Source: Flavobacterium sp. NG2 (lineage in GTDB: Bacteria > Bacteroidota > Bacteroidia > Flavobacteriales > Flavobacteriaceae). Taken from it: 64,000 bases of DNA. Positions 24,676-33,765 of the stretch are shown here, in pieces. The position numbers and the translations under genes are program-made. The stretch is taken from NCBI RefSeq assembly GCF_034119845.1, contig NZ_CP139420.1, forward strand, positions 970,001 to 1,034,000, written 5' to 3'. The first letter of the stretch is position 1. Each line of letters opens with the position of its first letter. The notes beneath the pieces were generated by a model. The model worked only from the letters and a program-made list of their open reading frames with translations. It was not told the origin of the DNA and made no database searches.

Positions 24676-25308
24676 TTATATTAAACGCAATTGGGTGGCT
24701 TTTTTGATGAGTTCGGCGGTGTTTTTTACTTCCAGTTTTTTCAAAATATTGGCGCGATGTGTTTCTATGGTTCGGGAACTCACAAAGAGTTTGGCTGCAA
24801 TTTCTTTAGTGGTTAAGCCTTTGGAAATCAAACCTAAAACTTCGGATTCTTTATTGGACAAAATAGCTTCACTGATACTTTGTGTAGACATGAAGTTGAT
24901 CATCTTTTCAGAAATTTCGGCACTAAAATACTTCTTCCCTTGGGACACCGTTCGAATAGCCAAAATCAATTCGGCTTCATCGGTGTTTTTCAATAGGTAG
25001 CCGTAAGCGCCCATTTTGGCACATTTGGCGATGTAATTCCCATCATCGTGCATCGAAATCACAATGGGTTTGATGTCAGCATCCAGGTTTTTTAATTCTT
25101 TCAACACCTCAAAACCGTCCAGTTGGGGCATCGTAATATCCAGCAATACAATATCAGCCTCAAACTGCTTTTTAACAAGCTCCATAAAGGCCACACCATC
25201 ACCTACACTTTTAACTATCTGGATATCTTCGTGTTTTCGTAACAACTCAGCGAGTCCATTTCGAAAAAGCTCATGGTCATCGGCTATGATTAATTTGATT
25301 TCGTTCAT
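24676..25308 (-). CDS. NarL/LuxR-type response regulator
   Basis: The 210-aa protein has a receiver domain with acidic pair D10/D11, phosphoacceptor D57 (IVLLDITMPQLDG) and K109-region lysine, then a C-terminal LuxR helix-turn-helix (LSNKESEVLGLISKGLTTKE, then VSSRTIETHRANILKKL). It overlaps the histidine kinase gene by 4 bases, so the two form a two-component pair. The signal and target genes cannot be read from the sequence. Confidence 0.9.
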   Translation of the reverse strand: MNEIKLIIADDHELFRNGLAELLRKHEDIQIVKSVGDGVAFMELVKKQFEADIVLLDITMPQLDGFEVLKELKNLDADIKPIVISMHDDGNYIAKCAKMGAYGYLLKNTDEAELILAIRTVSQGKKYFSAEISEKMINFMSTQSISEAILSNKESEVLGLISKGLTTKEIAAKLFVSSRTIETHRANILKKLEVKNTAELIKKATQLRLI

Positions 25309-26966
25309 AATTCTATAGGTAATTCAATTTCAAAACTCGTATTTCCAGGGGTGGCATCAATGGTAATTTTACCATTGCAAATTTCTACTCGCTCTTTGAT
25401 GTTGCTAATTCCAGAACCTAATATAACTGTATTAATGTCAAACCCAATACCGTCATCAAAATAAAACAACGAAATAAACTCATCAAATTCTGAAAGTGTA
25501 ATTCGGATGTTCTTGGCTTGAGCGTGTTTTAACGAATTGTTGATTAACTCCTGGCATATTCTAAACAGGTTAATGGCTTGATGGTTGGTAATATTAGAAC
25601 CTTCCTGTTGGGTTAAATCTTCGTATTCAATGGTTACGTTAGTCGATTTTTTCAGACTTTCGATAAAATTCGTCAAAGTGACCCCAATTCCAAAATCGTC
25701 TATCGAAGCCGGCATTAAGGCATTGGACATCAATCGGATTTCAGAAATGGTTTCATCCACAATTTTTTTCATTTCTGCTTTTTTCTCTTCGTTTTCCACT
25801 CGGTTTTCAATGTAGTGTTTCAAAGAGGTTAAATAGGGACCTACACCATCATGCAACTCCCGCGATAGACGACGTCTTTCGTTTTCCATACCCTCAACCA
25901 ACATTCGTTTGGATTGGATTCTGGTATTTTCTTCATTGTTTCGGAATTCTATCAGCTTATCCCGCATCGCCAAAAGACTTTTCCCCAAAAGGTCGTTGGA
26001 ACTTTTAGGTTTGTATTTGGTATTCAAATTCATTTTTCCAATAGCATCCGAGAATTTTACGGCTCCTTGCAAAGAGGCTTTCAAATTTGCCAGCGCCTCA
26101 AACATTTCCTTTATTTCCTTAGAATTTTTTATAAATTCATTCGTTTGGTTATAATCTCCTTCGGCCATAATGCGGAGACTTTTTTGCATGTTTTTTATGG
26201 GATTGGTAATAATTCGGGTCAGAAAAAGTGAAAGCATAATCCCTAATAAAAAAATACCCAAGGTTATACCCGCAAGTCGTAGCCTCAATTGTTTTAAAGG
26301 AACTGTGACTTCATCGACATCCATTTCCGATAGTATAGCTATCTTTAAATTCGGAATATCAAGCAAACTGTACACACTATAAACATCGACCCCTCTATAA
26401 TCTTCAAAAACGCCTCTGCCATTGATGCCCTTAAAAGCATTGGTTACGCCTTTGGTATTAACAGCTAAGCTATGAGGAATTTTATTAGGATAAAAACGAG
26501 ATTGAGACCGCATTCTATAATCAGACCCAACGAGATAGGATTCTCCGCTGGCTCCCATTCCGGTACGTTCAAGAAGAATATCTTTTATTTTGTTGTAATC
26601 TAGGATTTTAATTTTCGTCCCCGCTTTCGAATGAGACACAAAACCAATCGTTGTTTTTTTATCCACATGATAAGGGGTGAAATCGTGAATTCCGTCCCTG
26701 TTTGTAATACTGTCAGGAAGCTTTAAAACGGTACTGTCAAGGCTTGGATTGGCTGATTTGGAAGCCTCAAAACGCTCCCATTCTGATTTCAATAAATGCT
26801 CAATCTGGTTTTTCTTGAGGGTTTTAATGGAGTTTAATTGCAACAACACACGATCGTCTAAAACCCTTGAAAACTGTTGGTACGAAGAAAAAGACAACAA
26901 CGTAATAACCAAGGCAATTAAACTATTAATTATAATCAGTATTAAGGTTTTGATGTTCATTGCCAT
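25305..26966 (-). CDS. Membrane sensor histidine kinase (HisKA_3 type, HAMP)
   Basis: The 553-aa protein has a first membrane helix at about residues 6-26, a periplasmic sensor domain of about 200 residues (Cache-like: GASGESYLVGSDYRMRSQSR), a second helix near 230-252 (LAGITLGIFLLGIMLSLFLT), a HAMP linker, a HisKA_3 dimerisation helix with the phospho-histidine (RRRLSRELHDGVGPYLTSL) and an HATPase domain ending with FDDGIGFD and GSGISNIKERV. It is co-transcribed with the downstream response regulator, overlapping it by 4 bases. The Cache-like domain suggests a small-molecule ligand. Confidence 0.9.
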   Translation of the reverse strand: MAMNIKTLILIIINSLIALVITLLSFSSYQQFSRVLDDRVLLQLNSIKTLKKNQIEHLLKSEWERFEASKSANPSLDSTVLKLPDSITNRDGIHDFTPYHVDKKTTIGFVSHSKAGTKIKILDYNKIKDILLERTGMGASGESYLVGSDYRMRSQSRFYPNKIPHSLAVNTKGVTNAFKGINGRGVFEDYRGVDVYSVYSLLDIPNLKIAILSEMDVDEVTVPLKQLRLRLAGITLGIFLLGIMLSLFLTRIITNPIKNMQKSLRIMAEGDYNQTNEFIKNSKEIKEMFEALANLKASLQGAVKFSDAIGKMNLNTKYKPKSSNDLLGKSLLAMRDKLIEFRNNEENTRIQSKRMLVEGMENERRRLSRELHDGVGPYLTSLKHYIENRVENEEKKAEMKKIVDETISEIRLMSNALMPASIDDFGIGVTLTNFIESLKKSTNVTIEYEDLTQQEGSNITNHQAINLFRICQELINNSLKHAQAKNIRITLSEFDEFISLFYFDDGIGFDINTVILGSGISNIKERVEICNGKITIDATPGNTSFEIELPIEL

Positions 26967-27173
26967 TTATTTTAAAGCTACAGTTGGTTTCGCATTATAT
27001 TGGGATGCTTTTGACTTTGAGCCTGAAAGTCGTTTAACAAATATAAAAGAATTAAATCGAATATAAAGTTGAAGAGACTTTTCCTTGGTTAGAACACAAT
27101 GTTTTCATCACGGAACATGGGGAAAGGGGAGGAGAAATGATTTCACAGTGTTTAATGGGTAATTAAAATAAAA

Positions 27174-27198
27174 AAAGCTATCCTTAATGAATAGCTTT
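27174..27198 (-). terminator. Terminator of the DinB gene
   Basis: AAAGCTAT and ATAGCTTT form an 8-bp stem. On the minus strand it is followed by a run of T's, just after the DinB-family stop codon. Confidence 0.7.
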
Positions 27199-27224
27199 TG
27201 TATCGACTGAGATTCAATTTTTCT

Positions 27225-27680
27225 CTAAACAAACTTCCTGATACTCATCATCACCCCAATATGCAATCCTTCGTGGAAACTATTAAAGTCAATAGCGTCC
27301 TCAGCGCTTGTAATCACATAACCAGTAGAAGTAGGGTAGTCCGAATAATTTTTAAAAAGTCCGTTGGCATAATCTTTTTCCGTTTGCGCAATTGTTTCGG
27401 TTAATAAGCGTTTAACTTCTGCAAGCTCTTCGGCAGTAGCAGGAGCGGTAACGGAAGTTCCTTTTTTGTATTTTTCGACTAATTCGTCTGAAACAATCAT
27501 TGGCAGTCCAGATAATTTATAGACTAGCAGTTGTTGGGTCACCACGATATGAGCAATATTCCAAAATAAGTTATTGGTAAATCCTGTTGGAATGACATTA
27601 AGTTGTTCTAAACTGTAGTTTTCTAAAAAAGAACCAACTATTTTTCGTTGCGTTCTAGAGAGTTCAAAATTGGGTTTCAT
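27225..27680 (-). CDS. DinB-family protein
   Basis: The 151-aa protein is a four-helix DinB-like protein. The metal-ligand histidines of the fold are visible in LFWNIAHIVVTQQLLVYKLSG and in FNSFHEGLHIGVMMSI. Members include DNA-damage-induced proteins and thiol-dependent transferases (bacillithiol-type); the substrate here is unknown. It stands alone with its own terminator. Confidence 0.8.
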   Translation of the reverse strand: MKPNFELSRTQRKIVGSFLENYSLEQLNVIPTGFTNNLFWNIAHIVVTQQLLVYKLSGLPMIVSDELVEKYKKGTSVTAPATAEELAEVKRLLTETIAQTEKDYANGLFKNYSDYPTSTGYVITSAEDAIDFNSFHEGLHIGVMMSIRKFV

Positions 27681-27755
27681 TTTTTATATTTTTCGATAAA
27701 AATAAACAATTTCCCCCTTAAATAAAGTTACTTTGCAACAAGAAAATCTATTATC

Positions 27756-28109
27756 ATGAACAAAATATACTATTTAGCCAGCTGCGATACCTGCCGAAAA
27801 ATCATCAAAACATTACCCAAAGACAATGATTTAGTCTTTCACGACATCAAACAAAATCCGCTAACAGAGCATGAAATAGAGGAGTTGTACCAACTAGCAG
27901 GAAGTTATGAAGCTCTTTTTAGCAAAAAAGCCGTTTTGTACAAAACACTAGGCTTAAAGGATAAAAATCTAACCGAAGCCGATTATAAAAAATATCTTCT
28001 AGAGCACTACACCTTCTTGAGTCGTCCCGTTTTTATCATCAATGGCGAAGTTTTCATTGGCAACAGCCAGCAAAATATGTTGAAAGTGATGAAAGCTTTG
28101 GGGGCTTAA
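27756..28109 (+). CDS. ArsC/Spx-family protein
   Basis: The 117-aa protein has the thioredoxin-like ArsC fold with a redox CDTCRK motif near the N-terminus (residues 10-15) and the FLSRPVFIINGEVFIGN strand typical of ArsC family proteins. Family members are arsenate reductases, Spx regulators or proteins of unknown function. CxxC followed by R in ArsC-like small proteins of flavobacteria is not firmly tied to arsenate, and no ars genes lie nearby. Confidence 0.8.
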   Translation: MNKIYYLASCDTCRKIIKTLPKDNDLVFHDIKQNPLTEHEIEELYQLAGSYEALFSKKAVLYKTLGLKDKNLTEADYKKYLLEHYTFLSRPVFIINGEVFIGNSQQNMLKVMKALGA

Positions 28110-28136
28110 AAGGTTTTTCTCATCCAGTTGACGTGG

Positions 28137-28303
28137 TTCTCGATACAATTTTTAAGAGTTAAGCTGTCGCAAACTCTTAAAAATCACTCGAACTGACGTT
28201 TCAAAATGTACGTTTTAGTCATTTAGGTTCGTCACTTCGAGTGTTTTGATTTGAATAAATTTGAATTAACGAGAATGTTTGATAAATCAAAATGTATCGA
28301 GAA
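28137..28303. repeat. Nested inverted-repeat element
   Basis: The outer arms TTCTCGATACA (28137-28147) and TGTATCGAGAA (28293-28303) are exact complements. Inside lie a 12-bp hairpin (TTTTTAAGAGTT with AACTCTTAAAAA) and a further pair CACTCGAACTGACG / CGTCACTTCGAGTG with one mismatch. The whole could fold as a branched structure. No coding sequence is present. Confidence 0.7.
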
Positions 28304-28371
28304 GTATTTAGGATAAATGATGAGGTTTGTATCATGTAAAACACCTCTAATTACCAAAAAAACTTTTTCCT

Positions 28372-28379
28372 TATCTTTG
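28372..28379 (+). promoter_or_regulatory. -7 box before yicC
   Basis: TATCTTTG fits TAnnTTTG, 19 bases before the yicC start. No clear -33 element is seen at the right distance. Confidence 0.45.
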
Positions 28380-28398
28380 AGCACATTTATAAAAATTT

Positions 28399-29259
28399 AT
28401 GATACAATCAATGACCGGTTTTGGTAAAGCCACTTTGCAATTACCAACCAAGAAAGTTACCATCGAAGTAAAATCATTAAACAGCAAAGGTTTAGATTTG
28501 AATGTGCGCATGCCTTCAGTTTACCGCGAAATGGAATTGGGATTGCGTACCCAGTTGGCCACCAAACTCGAAAGAGGAAAAGTAGATTTTTCTATTTTTA
28601 TCGAAAGCACTGCAGAACAAACTTCAAACAAAGTCAATGTGCCTATCGTAAAAGCATACATCAATCAACTACGTGAAGTATACGCTGACGCAGATGAAAC
28701 CGAATTGATGAAAATGGCGGTGCGCATGCCAGACACCATGAAAATCGAAAGAGAAGAAATCGACCCTAACGATTGGATTCAAATCCAAGCCGTAATTGAA
28801 GAGGCGGTTCAAAACATAAAAAACTTCCGTAGAGACGAAGGAGCATCATTGGAAAAAGAATTCCAATTGCGTATTGCTAATATCCGTCAATACATGAACG
28901 AAGCTTTGGAGTTAGATCCTGAACGTGTGGCGGCTATCAAAGAGCGTTTGCAAACTGCCATTGCTGAACTTGAAGTCAATGTGGACGAAAATCGTTTCGA
29001 ACAAGAACTAATTTACTATTTAGAGAAATTAGACATCACTGAGGAAAAAGTGCGATTGACAAATCATTTAGACTACTTTCTAGAAACCATCAATGGAAGC
29101 GAAGCCAATGGTCGTAAACTAGGATTCATCACCCAAGAAATGGGACGTGAAATCAACACGATGGGCTCTAAGTCTAATCATGCTCAAATGCAAAAACTAG
29201 TCGTTCAAATGAAGGACGAATTAGAAAAAATTAAAGAACAGGTTTTGAACGTTTTATAA
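28399..29259 (+). CDS. yicC: YicC-family endoribonuclease
   Basis: The 286-aa protein begins with the hallmark MIQSMTGFGKA and ends with EMGREINTMGSKSNHAQMQK, both diagnostic of the YicC family, recently tied to RNA cleavage in E. coli. Length matches the family (about 287 aa). It precedes gmk at 135 bases, a gene order found in many bacteria. Confidence 0.92.
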   Translation: MIQSMTGFGKATLQLPTKKVTIEVKSLNSKGLDLNVRMPSVYREMELGLRTQLATKLERGKVDFSIFIESTAEQTSNKVNVPIVKAYINQLREVYADADETELMKMAVRMPDTMKIEREEIDPNDWIQIQAVIEEAVQNIKNFRRDEGASLEKEFQLRIANIRQYMNEALELDPERVAAIKERLQTAIAELEVNVDENRFEQELIYYLEKLDITEEKVRLTNHLDYFLETINGSEANGRKLGFITQEMGREINTMGSKSNHAQMQKLVVQMKDELEKIKEQVLNVL

Positions 29260-29393
29260 TACTTTTTTGGATATTAGTAACAGTTAAAAAATGGGTAAAT
29301 AGTTTTTAATTTGTGCCAAAAAAGACAAGAGTAGGCTAGTTAATTGGTGTAATTAGTGGTAAAAAAAAGATACTGAAATAAATTCAGCATAAA

Positions 29394-29966
29394 ATGAAAA
29401 AAGGAAAATTAATCGTATTCTCTGCGCCATCAGGTTCAGGAAAAACAACTATAGTAAGGCATTTATTAAAACAAGAAGATTTGAATTTAGAATTTTCTAT
29501 TTCGGCTGCTACCCGTGAAGCACGTGGCGAGGAAGTAAGCGGAAAAGATTATTACTTTATTTCTCTCGAAGAATTCAAACAACACATCAAAAACGAAGAT
29601 TTCGTAGAATGGGAAGAAGTCTATCGTGATAATTTCTATGGGACGCTTAAGAGTGAAGTAGAACGTATTTGGGCTTTGGGCAAAAATGTGATTTTTGATA
29701 TCGATGTGGCAGGAGGTTTACGCATCAAACACAAATTCCCTGAAGAAACTCTAGCCGTTTTTGTAAAACCACCCAGTGTCGATGAACTAAAACGAAGACT
29801 TAAAGAACGTTCTACTGAAAGCGAAGACAAAATCAACATGCGTATCGCCAAAGCACACGTAGAACTAGCTACAGCTCCACAATTTGATGTTGTTATCAAG
29901 AATTATGATCTGGAAGTGGCGTTGAAAGAAGCGTACGATTTAGTGAATAAGTTTGTGAATGAATAA
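29394..29966 (+). CDS. gmk: Guanylate kinase
   Basis: Guanylate kinase converts GMP to GDP with ATP. The 190-aa protein has the P-loop SAPSGSGKTT at residues 9-18, the GMP-binding stretch SAATREARGEEVSGKDYYFI, and the RLKERSTES lid. Size and motifs are typical. The next gene in many flavobacteria, nadD, is absent here; instead there is a 400-base non-coding gap. Confidence 0.95.
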   Translation: MKKGKLIVFSAPSGSGKTTIVRHLLKQEDLNLEFSISAATREARGEEVSGKDYYFISLEEFKQHIKNEDFVEWEEVYRDNFYGTLKSEVERIWALGKNVIFDIDVAGGLRIKHKFPEETLAVFVKPPSVDELKRRLKERSTESEDKINMRIAKAHVELATAPQFDVVIKNYDLEVALKEAYDLVNKFVNE

Positions 29967-30294
29967 GCTTTGTCGCTAATGTTTGATTAAACATATAAGT
30001 CATAAACGTTTTTAGAACCATTAGGAGATTAAGAAAAGTTAAGCATAGTGCTTAATGAAACTTAATTTTTTAATGGTTTTATTTTTTAGTCACTATTTGG
30101 TTGTTTTAACCTAGATTGCGCATTAGAACACAGCCAAAACGGATTTACACAGATTTTTTAATTGTTTTTGTAAAATAAAATCTGCGGAAATTTATCTAAT
30201 CTCCCTTTCGGCAGACAGGTCTGCGTGAAAAAATCAATAAAATCCTAATGCAGATTTTGAGTTTATACAACATTTTTGACCACATTACCTAAAA
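29967..30294. other. Intergenic region with degraded repeat sequence
   Basis: No gene. It contains stretches of the type ACACAGATTTTTTAATTG and AAAATCTGCGGAAATTTATC that recur near 40.5 kb and 49.1 kb, a common low-information repeat in this genome. Confidence 0.5.
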
Positions 30295-30330
30295 TAAGAA
30301 ACTCCATGATTTGCATCATGAAGTTTCTTA
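30295..30330 (-). terminator. Terminator of the polyol operon
   Basis: TAAGAAACT (30295-30303) pairs with AGTTTCTTA (30322-30330), with an inner CATGAT/ATCATG stem. It lies 45 bases after the kinase stop codon and would end the six-gene minus-strand operon. Confidence 0.65.
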
Positions 30331-30375
30331 AGTAGTTCAAGTTAATTGTAAATTATATTCAAACAAAATTGATTT

Positions 30376-31266
30376 TTAGGTTAACGACTTCCCCATCAAA
30401 TTAGTTATTTCTTCTTCCTCAATAATTGGGTTTGCACCTTCGTGACTGGCGACTAAAGCACCAATGGCACAGGCGTAATCCAAGGCGTCTTGAGGGTCTG
30501 CTTTTTTCATGATTTTATTGATTAGAGTTGCAAGGAATGAATCTCCAGCACCTACAGTATCAACTACCACGATTTGGTATCCTGAATTGTAATAAAACGT
30601 ACCATCAAAGTATAAAACAGCACCTTGACTTCCGCGGGTTACACAAATGCATTTGGTATTGGTTTGTTCTGCAATAAACAAAACGGTTTGGTCAAATGAT
30701 GGCGAACTAGGTCCTATTAGGTCTGCGATTTCGTAGATTTCGTCATCATTAAACTTTATAAAATCGGCTTCATTCATTAAATGTGACAACACCTCGGCCG
30801 TATAATGCGGCTTACGCAAGTTGACATCAAAAATTTTATATTTCGCGATTTTCAATAGCTCATACAAGGTGTTTCTTGATACTTCATCTCTAGAAGCGAG
30901 ACTACCGTAGATGAAAGCATCAGCATCCTTGGTTAGGTTTTGAGCCGTTTCGGTTAATTCGATTTTGTCCCAAGCTCTTGGGTGATTAATGGTATAAGAA
31001 GCAGAGCCACTGTCGTCTAAGACTACTTTGACTTTTCCTGTTTTAAATTCAGAATCTATTTGGATTCCAGTTGTATCCACATGGTTAACTTTCAAAAAAT
31101 CAATTAACTTCCTTCCCTTTTTATCGTTTCCAATTTTACTGATAATAGAGACCTCATTTTTCATAGACTCTAATCTCACAGCAACATTGAGGGGTGCTCC
31201 CCCAATTTTTTTATGCGTTGGAAACACATCCCACAAAACTTCTCCAAAACAGGTTGCTTTTATCAT
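30376..31266 (-). CDS. PfkB-family carbohydrate kinase (probable fructokinase)
   Basis: The 296-aa protein is a PfkB/ribokinase-type sugar kinase: GEVLWDVFP and KIGGAPLNVAVRL at the N-terminus, and the ATP-site VDTVGAGDSFLATL with the catalytic aspartate near residue 245. It is the last gene of an operon with a mannitol-type dehydrogenase and an ABC importer, and starts on the stop codon of the dehydrogenase. Mannitol oxidised to fructose would need a fructokinase, which fits. A related ketose cannot be excluded. Confidence 0.85.
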   Translation of the reverse strand: MIKATCFGEVLWDVFPTHKKIGGAPLNVAVRLESMKNEVSIISKIGNDKKGRKLIDFLKVNHVDTTGIQIDSEFKTGKVKVVLDDSGSASYTINHPRAWDKIELTETAQNLTKDADAFIYGSLASRDEVSRNTLYELLKIAKYKIFDVNLRKPHYTAEVLSHLMNEADFIKFNDDEIYEIADLIGPSSPSFDQTVLFIAEQTNTKCICVTRGSQGAVLYFDGTFYYNSGYQIVVVDTVGAGDSFLATLINKIMKKADPQDALDYACAIGALVASHEGANPIIEEEEITNLMGKSLT

Positions 31267-32762
31267 TATTTCTTAATTAAAAAGTTGCTATTCATCTCCA
31301 CTATACATTTCTCTACACCAAAAGCGATGATATCTTTGTAGGCTTTTGTAAAAGCTTCACAAAAAACAGCTGATTTACTTAAATTACCAAAAACGGCTTC
31401 TTGCGCTAAAAATACTTCTGGATTGTTTTTAGCTAATAAAGCTTGTTCAAAAAGTACGTCTTGCTGTGCATCTTTGATGTTTATAGCTTCGTTCTTTTCA
31501 TTCAATCCTAAACTATAAATAGCCCAAGCTGCGATAACAAATGCCGCATAATTAATTGTTCCTGTTGATTTTAACTGCTCATAAACTGTTGGTAAAATAA
31601 ATTTAGGGATTTTAGCCGAACTTTCCGAACAGATTCTATCAATTTGATCTTTGATATAAATATTACTAAATCTTTCGATTAATGTTTTTTTGTATTTAGG
31701 CAAATCCATTCCGTCAAGACCATGAAGAATTGGTGTTACTTCATTATCTAAATAAATAGATAAGAATGTAGCAATTGCAGGGTTACTAATGGCTTCATCA
31801 ATAGTTGAATACCCCATTAAACCTCCTAAAATTCCAATTACAGAATGTCCAGCATTCAGCAAACCTAGTTTCATTTTTTCGAATGGCTCAACATCCGTTA
31901 CAAACTGAACTCCTACCGATTCTAAATTAGGTCTTCCGGCAATAAAGTTATCTTCAACTACCCATTGTTGAAATGACTCACAAACCACTGGCCATTGATC
32001 TTCAATTCCTGAAGTTTCAGCTAAGTGACTAATGTCTGAAGGAACTGTTGCTGGCGTGATTCTATCCACCATACTGTTTGGGAACGAAACATTAGCATTA
32101 ATCCAATCTAATAATTCAGGCTCAGCAAACTGTACATACGACAATAACATTTTCTTAGCCACATCTCCATTTCCTTCGATATTATCACAAGAAAGGATGG
32201 TAATTGGTCCGCTATTTGTTTCTTTACGTAGTTTTAATGCTTGTGTCAAATACCCAAAAATGGTTACTGGTGCAGCTGCATTTTTACTATCGTGTATAAT
32301 TTGAGGATTGTCTAGATTAAAAGCACCTGTGGCTTCGTTCAAATTATATCCACCTTCGGTAATCGTTAGTGTGATAATTTTAACGTCTGGACTTGCCATT
32401 TTTTCAATAACTGCTTTAGGACTATCAGGAGCGTATAAATACTCTGTAATTGAGCCTATTACCCTTTTGGTTAAAGTGCCATCCAATTCTTTTACAACAA
32501 GTGTATACAAACCGTCTTGGTCCTTTAGAGTGTTGTAAATTTTTTGGTCAAAATGCAACAAAGCGACTCCGCAAATTCCCCAATTTGAATTGGATGCATC
32601 ATGTAATAATTGGTCTAAATACATGGCTTGGTGTGCTCTATGAAAACCTCCAACACCTACGTGAACTATTCCAGTTTTTATATTTTCTCGATTATATTGG
32701 GGCGTAGAAACCCTTTCAGAAATGTTTGAGACATTTCTGTTATTTAATTTATAATGTTCCAT
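31266..32762 (-). CDS. Long-chain polyol dehydrogenase (mannitol 2-dehydrogenase family)
   Basis: The 498-aa protein is a long-chain mannitol dehydrogenase-family enzyme. It has the NAD-binding start IVHVGVGGFHRAHQAMY and the catalytic motif K-x5-N-x2-H in KLGLLNAGHSVIG. Members oxidise mannitol to fructose, arabinitol to xylulose, or reduce fructuronate. The adjacent PfkB kinase and a ribose-type ABC importer favour mannitol-to-fructose, as in the mannitol cluster described for Zobellia. The start codon is 5 bases after the permease stop. Confidence 0.85.
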   Translation of the reverse strand: MEHYKLNNRNVSNISERVSTPQYNRENIKTGIVHVGVGGFHRAHQAMYLDQLLHDASNSNWGICGVALLHFDQKIYNTLKDQDGLYTLVVKELDGTLTKRVIGSITEYLYAPDSPKAVIEKMASPDVKIITLTITEGGYNLNEATGAFNLDNPQIIHDSKNAAAPVTIFGYLTQALKLRKETNSGPITILSCDNIEGNGDVAKKMLLSYVQFAEPELLDWINANVSFPNSMVDRITPATVPSDISHLAETSGIEDQWPVVCESFQQWVVEDNFIAGRPNLESVGVQFVTDVEPFEKMKLGLLNAGHSVIGILGGLMGYSTIDEAISNPAIATFLSIYLDNEVTPILHGLDGMDLPKYKKTLIERFSNIYIKDQIDRICSESSAKIPKFILPTVYEQLKSTGTINYAAFVIAAWAIYSLGLNEKNEAINIKDAQQDVLFEQALLAKNNPEVFLAQEAVFGNLSKSAVFCEAFTKAYKDIIAFGVEKCIVEMNSNFLIKK

Positions 32763-32767
32763 GATGC

Positions 32768-33739
32768 TTATTTTTTTCCTTCGAATTTTTGAAATAATAC
32801 GGCTAGAATGATGATTCCACCTTTGACAACTTGTTGTGGATAAGAAGGTACGTTTAATAGGTTTAAGATATTTCCAATTAGTCCTAAGATAAGAACTCCC
32901 ATAAGTGTGTTGATGGCTGTTCCTTTTCCTCCATTTAAACTAGCACCACCAATAACAACTGCTGCAATGGCATCTAATTCCCAAGCTACTCCCATGTTAG
33001 GAGACCCTAAGTTGGTTCTTGAAGCAGTAATCACTGCGGCAATAGCGGCTAATGAGCCTGAGATAGCGTAAACCAAAAACTTGTATTTGTTTACTTTAAT
33101 TCCAGACAAACGAGAAGCTTCTTCGTTACTTCCCATTGCGATAACTAAACGTCCAAAGACATTATAACGTAGCATTACCGATGCCATTGCAACGATTATG
33201 AAAAATACGATGGCAATATTTGGAATCCCAAGAGTTGATTTATTAGCAAAATCAGACATGAACTCTCCACCTGGAGAATCAAATGTTACAGGAGAACCTT
33301 TAGAATAAATAAATCCTAATCCTCTAGCTACGGTCATCAAGGCTAAGGTGGCTATAAAAGGTGCCATTTTTTGATAAGCAACTAAGTAGCCAGATAAACT
33401 ACCCAAGGCAAAACCTAAAATAATGGTTGCTAATATCGCTACAGGTAATATGACCGTATTAATCAAAAGAGCAAAAGTTACGGCTAATAAAGCCACCATA
33501 GAACCTACAGAAAGGTCAATACCGCCAGTAAGAATTACAATTAACATTCCGATACTAATAATTCCAATACCGGATACTTGTTTTAGTAAATTAGAAAGAT
33601 TGGTTTCTGTAAAAAATACATCAGAAATTAATGCTGAGAAAATAACCAGCATAACAAATATAAAAATCGTATTGTATTTGATTAAAAAATTTAGGATTCC
33701 ACCAGAACCGCTAGACTGTTGTTTTATAGATAAATTCAT
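32768..33739 (-). CDS. Sugar/polyol ABC transporter permease (RbsC type)
   Basis: The 323-aa protein is an inner-membrane permease with about ten hydrophobic helices, in the ribose/xylose/galactose ABC permease family. Typical sequences are MLIVILTGGIDLSVGSMVAL and AIAAVVIGGASLNGGKGT. It works with the ATPase and binding protein upstream in the operon. Confidence 0.9.
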   Translation of the reverse strand: MNLSIKQQSSGSGGILNFLIKYNTIFIFVMLVIFSALISDVFFTETNLSNLLKQVSGIGIISIGMLIVILTGGIDLSVGSMVALLAVTFALLINTVILPVAILATIILGFALGSLSGYLVAYQKMAPFIATLALMTVARGLGFIYSKGSPVTFDSPGGEFMSDFANKSTLGIPNIAIVFFIIVAMASVMLRYNVFGRLVIAMGSNEEASRLSGIKVNKYKFLVYAISGSLAAIAAVITASRTNLGSPNMGVAWELDAIAAVVIGGASLNGGKGTAINTLMGVLILGLIGNILNLLNVPSYPQQVVKGGIIILAVLFQKFEGKK

Positions 33740-33765
33740 TGTTTTGATATTTTAGTAATTATTAT

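Noticed and set aside
25585..26382. Several plus-strand frames opposite the histidine kinase
   Set aside because: They are shadows of the kinase gene, with no independent motif or start signal.
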